Source: Zeus faber (Eukaryota > Chordata > Actinopteri > Zeiformes > Zeidae). Taken from it: a stretch of 64,000 nucleotides of DNA. Positions 12,207 through 21,930 of this stretch are shown here, one piece after another. Each line of letters begins with the position of its first letter. Positions within the stretch are counted from its first letter, which is position 1. Made by a program: the position numbers and the translations under genes. Location: positions 1,054,001-1,118,000 of the forward strand of contig OY482855.1 in assembly GCA_960531495.1 (NCBI GenBank), read 5' to 3'. The notes under the pieces were generated by a model. It was given only the letters and a program-made list of their open reading frames with translations, did not search any database and was not told the origin of the DNA.

Positions 12207-13680
12207 ATGATGCAAGTCATATCAACACAGCTGAAGCCGCCTTGTGTTATGAATTCCTCTCATGCCGCAGCCTTCAGCTCTCCAGTAGCTCTCCAGCAGC
12301 TCCTCGTGTCCCAGCAGAGCTGCCGTGCAGTTGTTCTGCTGCTAAAGGCTGTCAACGTTCAGCGGGCGGACGCTCGTTTGCCCCCACCCTCCGAGCTCCC
12401 CTGCCATCCAGGGTCCTTCTGACCCCCCCCCCCCCCCCCTTTAGCAGGGAGCTTGCCATCCTGCTTCTGTGTGTGGCCAGAGTCCACCGCTGCACACATC
12501 CCCTGGCCGACACGGCCCGTTGTGTTGTTTTTTTTTTTATAATAGGGGGGATAAACAAAGTGTGTGTGTGGCGGAACAATCTCACGGGTTACAGGGGCCA
12601 AGTTGGGTTCACCTGTCGACGATGACGAAGCCCGGCATTGACGTGCAAGCTTGGCGGCGGTAGTGGAGTCGGGTGGTGGGGGTAGGCAGACTCAGAGCTT
12701 TACAAGGAGCGGGGCCGGGAAATGTGGCGCACGGCTGAAGGCGACGTAGCTAAATCACCTCCACGGGATGTTTACGGGGAAGGATCATTAGCGAGCTCGG
12801 CTACCTGCGTTACCCCTCGCTCTCCCTCCGTCAGCGTTTCGGCAGGAGTCCAGGGAGTCTGATGCCCTCATTAATAAAGATTACTATCTTATCCTACAAT
12901 GAATAGTAGTAATTTTAATAATTATGCCGAACAGCGATAAACTTAATCTCATTAAATTAATGCCCAATCGTTCTTCTTTACAAAGAATAATCCACGTATT
13001 CATAATAATAAATAATAATTTGGTTATCAAAATGCGTCATTATAGACGTTTTTTTTTATATCTTAATGGTATATTTTGTACGATCACATTAGCATGATGT
13101 AATAATAATTTTGGGAATGCATTATTAAAATGTATTAAAATAATTTATTTGGATGGAGTAATTTTTTGGAGAAGCTTCCGCATTGCGGGAGGAGAACGTC
13201 TGAGAGAAGCACACTATATTTACCCTATCTCCTCATGCCGTGACTGTGCCCAATATTGAAACAGCAGAAGAAGAACGGGGGCAATAAAATGGATATAGAG
13301 TAAGTGCACGAAAAAAAAATGTTTTAGAAAGTTAACTTTTCAATTGTTACACGTTTTTGCTGTTAAATGCTAGCAGTTTTGTGTTATAACACGATATAAC
13401 ACGGAGAGATTATGCATGCAAAAGTTAATGACTTTGTTTTATTTTATAAAGCCGTTTTTAACATGCACAGTATCTAGCTTTAGTTAAATGTGTGTTGGAG
13501 TGGAGTGTTAACTAGCATTTAGATTTAGTTTACTGTGTGTTGGTGCAGGGAGACGGTACTGTGAGAGAGAGACGGTTTTCAAACAGACAGACGGACCCGC
13601 TAGCTAAGTTTCACTTGATCGGTTCTCCACCAAAGCGTGCTGAGAGAGTCCGGACTGTTTTTTGCCAGTTTAGACTTTAT
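12207..13680. other. Unassigned intergenic sequence
   Basis: No convincing coding region. The left half (12207-12860) is GC-rich and contains GGAAGGATCATTA near 12779-12791, identical to the end of eukaryotic 18S rRNA, but without clear 18S sequence upstream. The right half (12870-13560) is AT-rich with no recognised element. Confidence 0.5.
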
Positions 13681-13685
13681 TTGAA

Positions 13686-13800
13686 GGTACAATGGTACCT
13701 CGACTTATGACTGCATCTACTTACTAATCCAAGATACGATAGTCGCGAAAATTAGCATCGTCTTACGACTGACTGCTCCAAGATACGACCGTGGAAATTT
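13686..13800 (+). mobile_element. Possible pogo/Tigger-like terminus
   Basis: The phrase CAATGGTACCTCGACTTATG resembles the CAGTGGTACCTCGACTTACG-type ends I associate with pogo/Tigger transposons, and a second 'ttacgact' and 'aagatacgac' motif follows. No opposite terminus and no transposase were found, so this is only a resemblance. Confidence 0.25.
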
Positions 13801-14532
13801 GTAGTTGGCGCGTCGGCGTCAGTCAGCGGGCGACCTACATCGTGTGTGCACGTTGTTCGTGGCTTATCGATTTTTTTTTCATATTTACTGTGTTTGTGCT
13901 GTGCATTTTGTTTTTTTGTTTTTTAACTTATGAAAGCAATATGTGCTCTCTGTCATTTGGGTGGGCCGGCTGTACAAGTGGTTGCCTGCTGAAATAGAAT
14001 ATTTTCTGCAATGATATCTGTTATCCTCGGGCAGTGCCTGACTTTAAGGATAAACAGTAAAAGATAACATTTATAAAGTCGCGATCATGTGGGACATCTG
14101 GAACAATCACAGCATCCCATTTTGCTGGTTCATACACATTGCTGTATGGAGGTGATTTAGCAGCATGAGAAATGTACCACTGAATTTTGGAGTCCTAAAT
14201 AGTTGTAACTGGTTCTAATGTTGTGGCTGATCGGTGTGTATGTTGTTGTATGATGTTGTTGTGATTTTATTTTTTCCTATTGAAATAAAAAAAAATGAAA
14301 GTCAAACCTGATTTTAAATTTCACTCATCCTTTGGTCATGAAATGGAAAAATAATTTTTCAATTTTGATTTTTGTATCTCCAAAAAAGCAAAATTTGAAA
14401 ACCACTCATACCCCATTTTTTCCATTTGTGATTCTGAATTGAGAATAGAGTAACCAAAAGATACAGCGATTGAAAGACCTGGTCTACACTCCTAATTGTA
14501 TTTGTCCTTTTACATTTCTATTTCTATTTTAG

Positions 14533-14754
14533 AAATCTCTGAGAGAAGGAGGTGGTTACCTGAGGAGGTCCATGCGGTGGAAAAGAACCTGAAGGCTTTC
14601 ATTGAAAGTGGTAAAGTGCCGGGAAGGACTGAGTGTGATGCATGTATTAGAGCTTCACCTGAAGCTCTAAACCAGCGAAGCTGGACTGCATTGAAGTACT
14701 ATGTAAAAAATCGTATCACTGCCATCCAATGCGAAAGTGCGAGAAGAATTTATT
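14533..14754 (+). pseudogene. SANT/Myb-like domain exon
   Basis: A polypyrimidine tract ending TTTTAG precedes an open segment of about 73 codons starting near ISERRRWLPEEVHAVEKN. It has the Trp-rich basic start, the helix LKAFIESGKVPGRTECDACI with a Cys pair, and the Trp of RSWTALKYYVKNRI. This pattern matches SANT/Myb-like domains in multicopy uncharacterised teleost proteins. I cannot name the gene. No start codon belongs to it with certainty, and it stops at a TAA soon after the domain. It may belong with the SGNH-like exons 2 kb downstream, but that linkage is inference. It could equally be a stranded piece of a transposon-captured exon. Confidence 0.5.
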
Positions 14755-14935
14755 AATAGAGTTGTTAAAGCATTTGCTCAAACATGTTGGTTCACGTTGC
14801 TCAAAAATGTTGGTTCATTTGATGCAACTTCATTTTTGATGATGTTTGTGTTGTTCGCTGGCATCCTGAGTACCCAGGTATACACTGGAGTTCAACTAGT
14901 TATTGATTTTATCAGGCGAAAACATTGATAATTAG

Positions 14936-14963
14936 TAGTTAGGTGCAGTCAAAGGCCGCAAGT
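14936..14963. repeat. Direct repeat flanking the MITE, left copy
   Basis: TAGTTAGGTGCAGTCAAAGG and the next few bases recur in the same orientation at 15376-15405, with a few mismatches, immediately outside the opposite arm. At about 30 bases it is longer than usual target duplications. Confidence 0.6.
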
Positions 14964-15367
14964 CAATTCATCTGCTGATAACAACTGACTCTACGGTGGC
15001 CAACGGGAAAACTCTGCAACTAAAGAAAATACATGTAAATAGACAAAACGCAAGCAAATTTAGAAAATGTCATCATCAATTTGACAACACAGGCAACAAC
15101 ACAATGGAAAAGTTCACGAAGGAACAAACTTAAAATAAAAACATCAAGAAATGTTTGTGTATCATATCTGATATATTCCCCAAATGAAGTGTCCGTGGTG
15201 AATTGCTTTTAAGTTTGTTTCTGTGCAAATGTTTCCATTGTTTTGCATCTCTTGCCTGTGTTGTCAAATTGATGATGATGTTTTCTGAATTTGCTTGTGT
15301 TTTGTCTATTTGCAGTGAGTTTTCCTGCCGACCACCGTAGGGTAGGTTTTTATCAGCAGATTAATTG
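14964..15367. mobile_element. MITE-like element with long inverted arms
   Basis: The left arm (14964 to about 15135) and right arm (about 15207-15367) are imperfect reverse complements. Landmarks are the CTGCTGATAA outer part, CTACGGTGG / CCACCGTAG, AATAGACAAAAC.CAAGCAAATT, and CATCAATTTGACAACACAGGCAA. There is no coding capacity. The size and structure fit a foldback or MITE DNA transposon. The family was not identified. Confidence 0.75.
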
Positions 15368-15375
15368 AAAATGGA

Positions 15376-15405
15376 TAGTTAGGTGCAGGCAAAGGCCAAA
15401 GGTCA
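15376..15405. repeat. Direct repeat flanking the MITE, right copy
   Basis: Partner of the copy at 14936-14963. Confidence 0.6.
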
Positions 15406-16280
15406 GGGTTTACCACCATACTACTCTTCCCCCGCGTGAATACATTGCACTTTTTCTTTGTTACAAAGCATATCAGGAGACTTACTGAGCCCTGTGTGAG
15501 CCCTTGTTTGTTTTCTTGTGCCATCTGCTCCTTTTTATTTTATAATAAATAATTGTAATTTTTTATCTACCTTTTGTACAGTGGGTGTAGGTTTATTCCC
15601 CGTTCGATTAAGTTTGGAAGAAAATATTATACTGTCAAAACCATCAAATTCAATAACAATTGATTCTGTGCTCTCTTTTAAAGTATATGTGGTATTTGTC
15701 ATACTTATCTGGAAATCAATTGATGAACCGGTATTTAAGTCGAAAATGATCTGCATAATATGCTCAAATTTACTACATTTACTTACAGCGTGCTTAGGTA
15801 GAAAAATAATCTTTACTTTCCAATTTTTGATATGTTTAAGTGGTGTTGGCCTGAGGCCTGATTTCTTAAATTGGTTGTATATCCTTTCAAATTAATAATT
15901 ATACTTTTGGAAGGTTTATATTTTTCAATCAGAATCTGACCTATTGATTAAAAAAAGTGTTCAGTGTCAAAGTTTGCATGTCAATAGACCATAACATGTT
16001 GGGTCCCCTGTGTAATCAAAAAGTCAGGTGGGGTTCCCATGAGGCTCAAAAATTCAGGTCTAAAATCTTTTTGAGGGTTATCATTTTTTAAAGTAGTTTT
16101 TGTATCATCAAAAAATGATCCGTGATTTATGTACTCAACACTAAACATTTTACGAGACACAAGGACGCGTTAGCATGGGCTATGCCACGTGAAAACCCCA
16201 GCATGCAATGGGGGGCGTACCTTCGTATTCCTGTCTATTATTTGTCCGCATTTTGTTAATTGTTTATATTCTTGTTATTT
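15406..16280. other. Unassigned AT-rich sequence
   Basis: No coding segment, element terminus or RNA gene recognised. The open stretches here lack protein-like composition. Confidence 0.5.
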
Positions 16281-16340
16281 ACATTTACATTTACATTTAG
16301 TCATTTAGCAGATTCTTTTATCCAAAGCGACTTACAAGGG
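16281..16340 (-). mobile_element. SINE 3' conserved segment, fragment
   Basis: CATTTAGCAGATTCTTTTAT followed by CCAAAGCGACTTACAA is the reverse complement of the conserved segment at about 29147-29187 in the intact SINE. Preceding ATTTAC tandem repeats (from about 16277) mark the SINE tail. The tRNA-derived head is missing. Confidence 0.7.
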
Positions 16341-16840
16341 AGAATAACATTCAAGCTACAGCTATTTCTCTACATTCTGCTGGTACTTGTAGAGTTAATT
16401 GACTAACCGATATGATGGTCTATAGACCAATCAATAGAAAAAATAGTTTCACCTTTACAGCCAGCAGTAAGGTTTTTGGATGCTTTAAATTGCAGTACAC
16501 TTGTTCTAGAAAATGATCAGTTTCTAAGTTATGGAGCCATTTCAAAATGTTATTGTCGAATTAGTGTCTTGTGCTGTTCTTATTTATCTATTGTGCCTCA
16601 ACACTTTTAGAAGCCTCGTGGAAAGTCAGTAGTATTTATTTTGGGTTTTTGTCTGTTAAGAAACAGGTGATCACCAGAAAGTGCGCCTGTAGCCAATTTC
16701 CACCGTGACTGGACGAAGCCACAAGCTGGTCATTACAGCAGAGTCTCCAGATAAGAAGGTATTTTTGTTTGATTATTTATGAACAATACTTGAAGACAAA
16801 AGTTGTGATTTTCATGAAAAAAAAAGACTTTCTATGTTTC

Positions 16841-17490
16841 TAGTTTGTACTTCTTGTTGGTGACTCCCATCTACGGAGCATTGTGGATGGATTTGTGAAG
16901 ATGCCAGGGGACCGAGGTACTGAATGCTTTTTTGTCTCGGAGACCTGACGCAGTTTGTGTTGTAGCCCCTAGCAGCGACTTGACGGCCAGCAGGACCATC
17001 GACGAGGCAGCAGTAGACTTTCGCAGCCTCCTGGTCAGTGTCTGCAGTCGCTGGCCAAAGTTACGCTTCATGTTTAGTACATTTTTGGTAGTATTGGTAC
17101 TATTAATACTTTTGCTTTGTGAGCTCTGCAGAACATATTTTACATTTTGAAAACAAATGTACTGTAATAAACACCTTTTTTTTTTGTGTGTGTTTGTATA
17201 GGTGTTTGTCCTGGACTTCCTTCCGCGTCTGACTATTTGCTCCGTGAGGAATACCATCCTGTGGCGGCATGCATGGGAAGCATATTTTAATTTTAGTACA
17301 GTTAAATGTATAACGGAGTATATATTTTTAGACAAACCAATTCAATAAATATTTCTAATGAACAAAGTTGACATCTATGTATGCATATTTCTATTCGTCC
17401 TAATCGTTGTTTTAAGGCATCAAGTACTTTTCTGCAGCCAACCACTTCCCATTGAACCACCCAGAGCTGTGAAGCAGAGATGGTGTAAGT
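16841..17490 (+). pseudogene. SGNH/GDSL-hydrolase-like domain, decayed multi-exon gene
   Basis: Three exon-like blocks carry a protein resembling an SGNH-hydrolase domain found in multicopy uncharacterised teleost proteins. Block 1 starts after TTTCTAG at 16841 with LLVGDSHLRSIVDGFV, where GDSH is the block I nucleophile motif; it later changes frame to [18 protein letters not shown] (16950-17050). Block 2 (about 17203-17280) has VFVLDFLPRL, then a shifted frame with LLREEYHPVA. Block 3 (about 17417-17487) has GIKYFSAANHFPLNHPEL, then an in-frame TGA where a Trp would fit, followed by SRDGV. The retained introns with AG acceptors argue for duplication of a genomic gene, not a processed copy. 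The frameshifts and stop make it non-functional as read. Substrate and role are unknown. Confidence 0.55.
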
Positions 17491-17652
17491 ACAATTGTAC
17501 AATTTGTTGTCATGTCACGTGATGGCTATTTTATGAATAACTTTGCTATGTTGTGAAACCATGGCCCTGTGACATTGCTGTGAAATGCTGCTTATCGCCA
17601 ACTGGAGACAACAGCGCCGCCAACAGCACGAAAGTCAAAGGTTTCTCCCGGC

Positions 17653-18515
17653 AGGTCACTTCCAACATTCTCTCCAAAAGTGGTTGTGAAGGGAGAGCTC
17701 ATCGTGCCTCATCCTTCACCTAACCCTTTTGAGTGGAGACTGGTTGGAAGGGGCAGAAAGATAATCGGTTGCACACTGTTATTGTTGGGGTAAGACCCTC
17801 TGGAAACTGTGATAGTCTCTGATATTCACTCAAAGTGTACCGATTTTCATTAAACAATTTTAATATGTTTGTTATGTGTGTAGTTGGCCTTTTGTCAAGA
17901 CATTGTCTTAAATCGACATTTTGCTCTATGATTTCACAGGTGGACACAACACCAGTAGCGTCGCCGGAATGATCCATCCCGTTATCAACTTGTTCCATCG
18001 CATCTTTCTAGCGCTGTCCAGTGTGGAGAATTTTATATTGTTTTTATATCAACAATTGTATATCAATTTTATATCAAGAAAATTTTGCTTTGCTTACATG
18101 GGAAAGCCACGGTGGGACATTGGCAGAAAGCTACTGCCTCCAAGAGGACACTGGGAACGGAGCAGGTTTGCTTTGTTCGTTGTTTTTCTTCTTTTTTCAA
18201 TGACATTTTTGATAGTAGTACTTCATTTTAGTTTTATTTTGTCCATGCATTTCATTCTCTTGCTTTTTTTTAGGGGAAGGCAGCACCAACCGTTGTGGAG
18301 GTGTCTTCAAAGCCACACCTGCCAGTGATGTGCCAGTTCTTGTGAAGGAATAGCAGCGCTCTCAAACATTTGTCAAAGGTCAGAGTGATGCTGCTCCTTA
18401 TTATCCTGATATGGAGAGTGCTACAGTGTTTTCTGATGTTGCAGCAGAGCTTGACGCTAGCAGTTCTGTCATGGGAACAATTGATGTCACTTCTATCAGC
18501 GGAACAGGTGATAGC
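17653..18515 (+). pseudogene. Downstream exon remnants of the SGNH-like gene
   Basis: The segment at 17653-17765 reads open with a protein-like stretch (FSPKVVVKGELIVPHPSPNP, then FEW). Shorter exon-like blocks follow, each after an acceptor-like tract: about 17939-18020 (VDTTPVASPE, then a stop), 18100-18165 (GKPRWDIG), 18272-18350 (GKAAPTVVEVSSKPHLPV) and 18435-18510 (AAELDASSSVMGTIDVTS). They lie in order and on the same strand as the SGNH blocks, so I infer one decayed locus. No block is complete enough to name a domain. Confidence 0.4.
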
Positions 18516-18869
18516 TGAGAACATTTTTTAACAAAGAAAAACGTAGAACACTTTCAGTGCCGGGAAAGCATACGTTGAGTGTTTACACAAATGGTCCTTT
18601 TACGATCTAGAAAAACTGAGATAACGACTAAAACTTTCGTGACAGTGATATACAGGAATGTAAGATCTCCTGTGAAAGAGTCGGGCGTCACCAAACAAAC
18701 ATATGCCTCAGCATTCAGACATCACTTGGTGGTAGAATTATATCATTCATTAACATTGATCATCATTTTTCTCTCACACTCCCTTCTGTTGTTCCCAGTG
18801 GAATGATACAAAAGGAAAATGCAATAATGCTTAAGTATAATATAATTGAGGCAAAGGGATCAGAAAATG

Positions 18870-19200
18870 ATGTATAAATTGAGTACAATACATTTATACA
18901 GAGATATTGTTTTATCTGTGTCCTTTTGATGGAGGGGCCAAGGAAAATGATGACCATATAACAAGGTGGGAAGTGGCCAGGTGTAATCAAATGTGGAGCA
19001 GAAGTCCAGCGGTGGAGCCGTCTGTGGGGCGCCAATGTTGGTGTAGAAAGCCCCTTCGATAACTGCTTCCAAAACACACATTTCTTCGGCTGTGGTAAGG
19101 GGAATGGCAGTAACCCAAGTAGCCTATGTAGGTATGGTTGAAGTGGTTCCATCGCAGTTGCAGGGTGAGCAGCGTTCAGCGTACACTCACGTTGTCTCCT
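18870..19200 (-). pseudogene. Possible ERV env remnant
   Basis: On the minus strand a frame of roughly 60 codons reads AEEMCVLEAVIEGAFYTNIG and then a Pro/Trp-rich stretch with a Cys. It lies downstream of the retrovirus pol in the right orientation for env, but it is separated from the other env scraps by the palindromic repeat. Assignment rests mainly on position. The flanks at 18530-18870 and 19201-19540 show nothing else recognisable. Confidence 0.3.
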
Positions 19201-19544
19201 CAACGAGTACCTAGAGGGGAGTAGGAACTTTCTTGCGATGAGATACGTGTATCCATATTGTCCGTTCTACCACCTTAACTGCTGCTGCAGTGGTGCGGGT
19301 CCCTAACCCTGATGGAAAGGTCCTAGGAATCTGGCAGAGTTCCAGCTTTTCCTCTGTAAGTCGCGATCACCACCCATTCACCTGGTCAGCGGCCGTGTAG
19401 AGGTCCTTCAAGTGGGACGGGTAGGGCTGCTTTGACCTGGGCACATAGACTTAAACACTTGGGTGAGAGACACACATTTTGACAACATTGTTTGGTATAG
19501 GTCCAAGATTGTTAAATGGGCGTTAAATAGTTGAATAGCAGACT

Positions 19545-20775
19545 ACAGGCTCAGTACAAAAATGAATGTATGCACACTCGTGTAACAACAGAATAATATT
19601 ATCACAATGTCTAATATGCAGGAGATAATAGGCGGCCATTTTGACACGCCCATGCATGGCACCACTAGAATATCAAATGACACACTGGGACTGACGCGTG
19701 TGCAAAGATTTGTGAATTTCCAAGTATCTTTTGGAACATGAAATTGTACGTGTTGCCACGCCCACACCGTGTGCCAAAATATATATGTATTTTAATAAGT
19801 TTTAGCTGTGAAGGTGTCTTGTAGACACTCGTCAAGTTTGAAGTCGATCCGATAAATCGCCAAGGAGGAGTTTCGCGAAAGTACAAAGCATAAATATGAC
19901 TAAAAAGTCAGGAAAATTCAAAATGGCCGACTTCCTGTTGGGTTTCCGTCATGGCGGAAATATATATTTTTTCCAAGTCTAGAGAGGTTACAAATGTGTA
20001 CCGAATTTTGGGAGTTTACGTGGAAAAAGGTGAATAGGTCAGAAAATTATTATTTTATTTTCTAGGGTGGCGTGGCAACACGTAAAATTTCATGTTCCAA
20101 AGATACTAATTCACGAAAACTTTGCGCACTTGTTAGTCCCAGTGTGGCAATTGATATTGTATGAGTTGCCTGCATGGGCGTGGCAAAATGGCCCGACACA
20201 CCCTGTTGAAAATTTCAAAACATCAAACCTATTCACTTTTTACCATGAAATTCACAAAATTCGGGACACTTTTGTAACTTCTTGGATTAAATGTGTAATT
20301 TTAGTCACTTTCCGTTCATTTTCTCGCTTTGTACTTTCGTAAACTCCTCCGAGGCCATTTATCTGGCTTCAAACTTGGCGAGTGTCTACAAGACACCTTC
20401 ACGATTAAAAGATATTAAAAAAAATAATAATTGTCACACGATGTGGCCGTGGCAAAGCGTTGGATTTCGTGTTCCAAAAAAAGCTGTGTTTTTGTAATAT
20501 TTTATCCACTTTTTATGCTTTGTACTTTCGTGAACTTCTCCTGGGGGATTTTTTGGATTGAGACTCATTGGGGATTAAAAGTTATTAAAACATTTTTTTT
20601 TCGTCACGATGCGGGTGTGGCAACGCGTTGAATTTTATGTTCAAAAAAACAGTTTACGTGACTTTTGGGGCCTTGAGAAACTACAAAATTATTGCAAAAC
20701 TTTGCACACTCTTCAGTCCCAGTGTGGCATTTAATATTCTATGGGTCCTATACATGGGCGTGTCAAAATGATCAA
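19545..20775. repeat. Dispersed repeat in head-to-head inverted arrangement
   Basis: The units contain GTGTCTACAAGACAC (itself a perfect hairpin), a 'cgatttatcggatcgacttc' type phrase, GTGTGGGCGTGGCAACACG and CAGTCCCAGTGTGGCA. In 19620-19960 they run on the minus strand. From about 20050 they run on the plus strand, with further partial units at 20341 and 20530. The result is a large imperfect palindrome centred near 20000-20045. The same family is at 30041-30715. It is non-coding and the family was not identified. Confidence 0.75.
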
Positions 20776-20785
20776 CTAGATGCAG

Positions 20786-21058
20786 TTATCGTGGATGAGG
20801 ATGTCGGGGTCCTGGTGCTGGGGAAAGGAGGCCCATACCTATAGCAACATAGGTGTCGCCACATTCCTTCTGTCTCAATGCCATGTACGCTTGTATTTCT
20901 GGTTTTCCCAACGCAGTCATGATGCATTTTTCACTAGAGTACAAATGCATGGTATACAACAACATCCACATACAATTAACAGAGCAGCAATGATAGCAAC
21001 GTTGATTATGCATGATAAAATGAGGCCTTTTCATTTGGAAAACATAGAGTCCAACCAA
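20786..21058 (-). pseudogene. Possible ERV env fragment
   Basis: The minus-strand frame of 90 codons is Cys- and Met-rich (for example RCYHCCSVNCMWMLLY) and carries an AYMALRQKECGDTYVAIG stretch. It lies between pol and the palindromic repeat, where an env surface or transmembrane region would be. No fusion peptide or CX6CC motif was identified. Medium-low certainty. Confidence 0.35.
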
Positions 21059-21079
21059 CCAGTGATGTGATCATCCATT

Positions 21080-21479
21080 CCTGCATTTTCTTTTAGTTCT
21101 ACGCTCCGTGAGTGGAGTAGCAATTCCTCCTACTGGTTCCTGTGTTTATAAGCACATTACTCCATGCCCCACAATCAATATGGGTACCTTAAACCTCGTC
21201 CAGCCACCAGTCACTTGTTAGTCTAGGGTTGGTGGACCACGCATATTTCTCATTCCACTGGTACTGCTCCTACCCTGTGGAATCACACTTTATTATGGAA
21301 CAGAAATCAACATTGAATGCCAGGATTTGTCCTTCATAGGCATAAATGACAAGAACTGTTTCTTTCATTCGGCCCCACTCTTTGACCTTTGTCATATACT
21401 GGTCATACGATAATTGGGGTCCCACTTGGTAAGAATATGTATACTGTGTAGGGTCCAGGACTTCTCCTAGGGTAAACAA
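21080..21479 (-). pseudogene. ERV env surface-protein remnant
   Basis: The minus-strand frame begins inside the LGEVLDPTQYTYSYQVG stretch, continues through LVIYAYEGQILAFNVDFCS, reaches a stop at about 21268, then goes on in the same frame with a Trp-rich stretch (QYQWNEKYAWSTNP ... WWLDE) and another stop. The spaced Trp and Cys residues and the position directly after the integrase C-terminus fit the start of a retroviral surface glycoprotein. It is broken by at least two stops. Confidence 0.5.
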
Positions 21480-21510
21480 AAAAAATATTATTTTTTTTTT
21501 ACATGGTTAA

Positions 21511-21887
21511 TTACAGAATGCTTACGTCTTTCAGCTGGATCCTTGTTTCTGTGAGAGTTCTTGCGGGTGGGGTGACAGGGGCGCAGTGGGAGAGGTGGTG
21601 ACAGGGAGCACCAGTTTTATTTTTGAGCTTTACTGCATGTGAGGTGGCCAACACTACCTCCCAAGGTCCAGTCCACCTTGGCTCAGGCCACTTCTGTTTG
21701 TGGACCTTGATGTGGACCCAGTCTCCGGGGCTGACCACCAGGGTGTGGGGCAGTCTGGGGCAGTGTTCTTGACCTGTGAATACAAAACTCGAGATACTGC
21801 GGTTAGTGCTTTGACATATTCAGGTAAACCTTCCTGGAAATCATCAAAAGCGGGTGATTTAGCTGGTAGGTTGTGAGGACCTGGCAT
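21511..21887 (-). pseudogene. ERV integrase C-terminal domain
   Basis: The end of integrase is split over two frames. The upstream frame (to 21887) follows the core domain after a break near 21930. The downstream frame (21511-21738) carries PGDWVHIKVHKQKWPEPRW, followed by TGPWEVVLAT and AVKLK, then an HHLSHCAPV end. This is the SH3-like DNA-binding domain layout of gammaretrovirus-type integrases. At least one frameshift separates the halves. Confidence 0.8.
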
Positions 21888-21930
21888 GGGGCGGCCTGTT
21901 AATATCTCGTGTGGGCTAAGATGTGTTTGA

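Noticed and set aside
13301..13320. ATGGATATAG followed by GTAAGT as a first exon for the SANT-like domain
   Set aside because: The reading phase does not join the exon at 14533 without a frame break.
18579..18806. 75-codon plus-strand frame after the SGNH-like remnants
   Set aside because: No splice context, composition bias or family resemblance.
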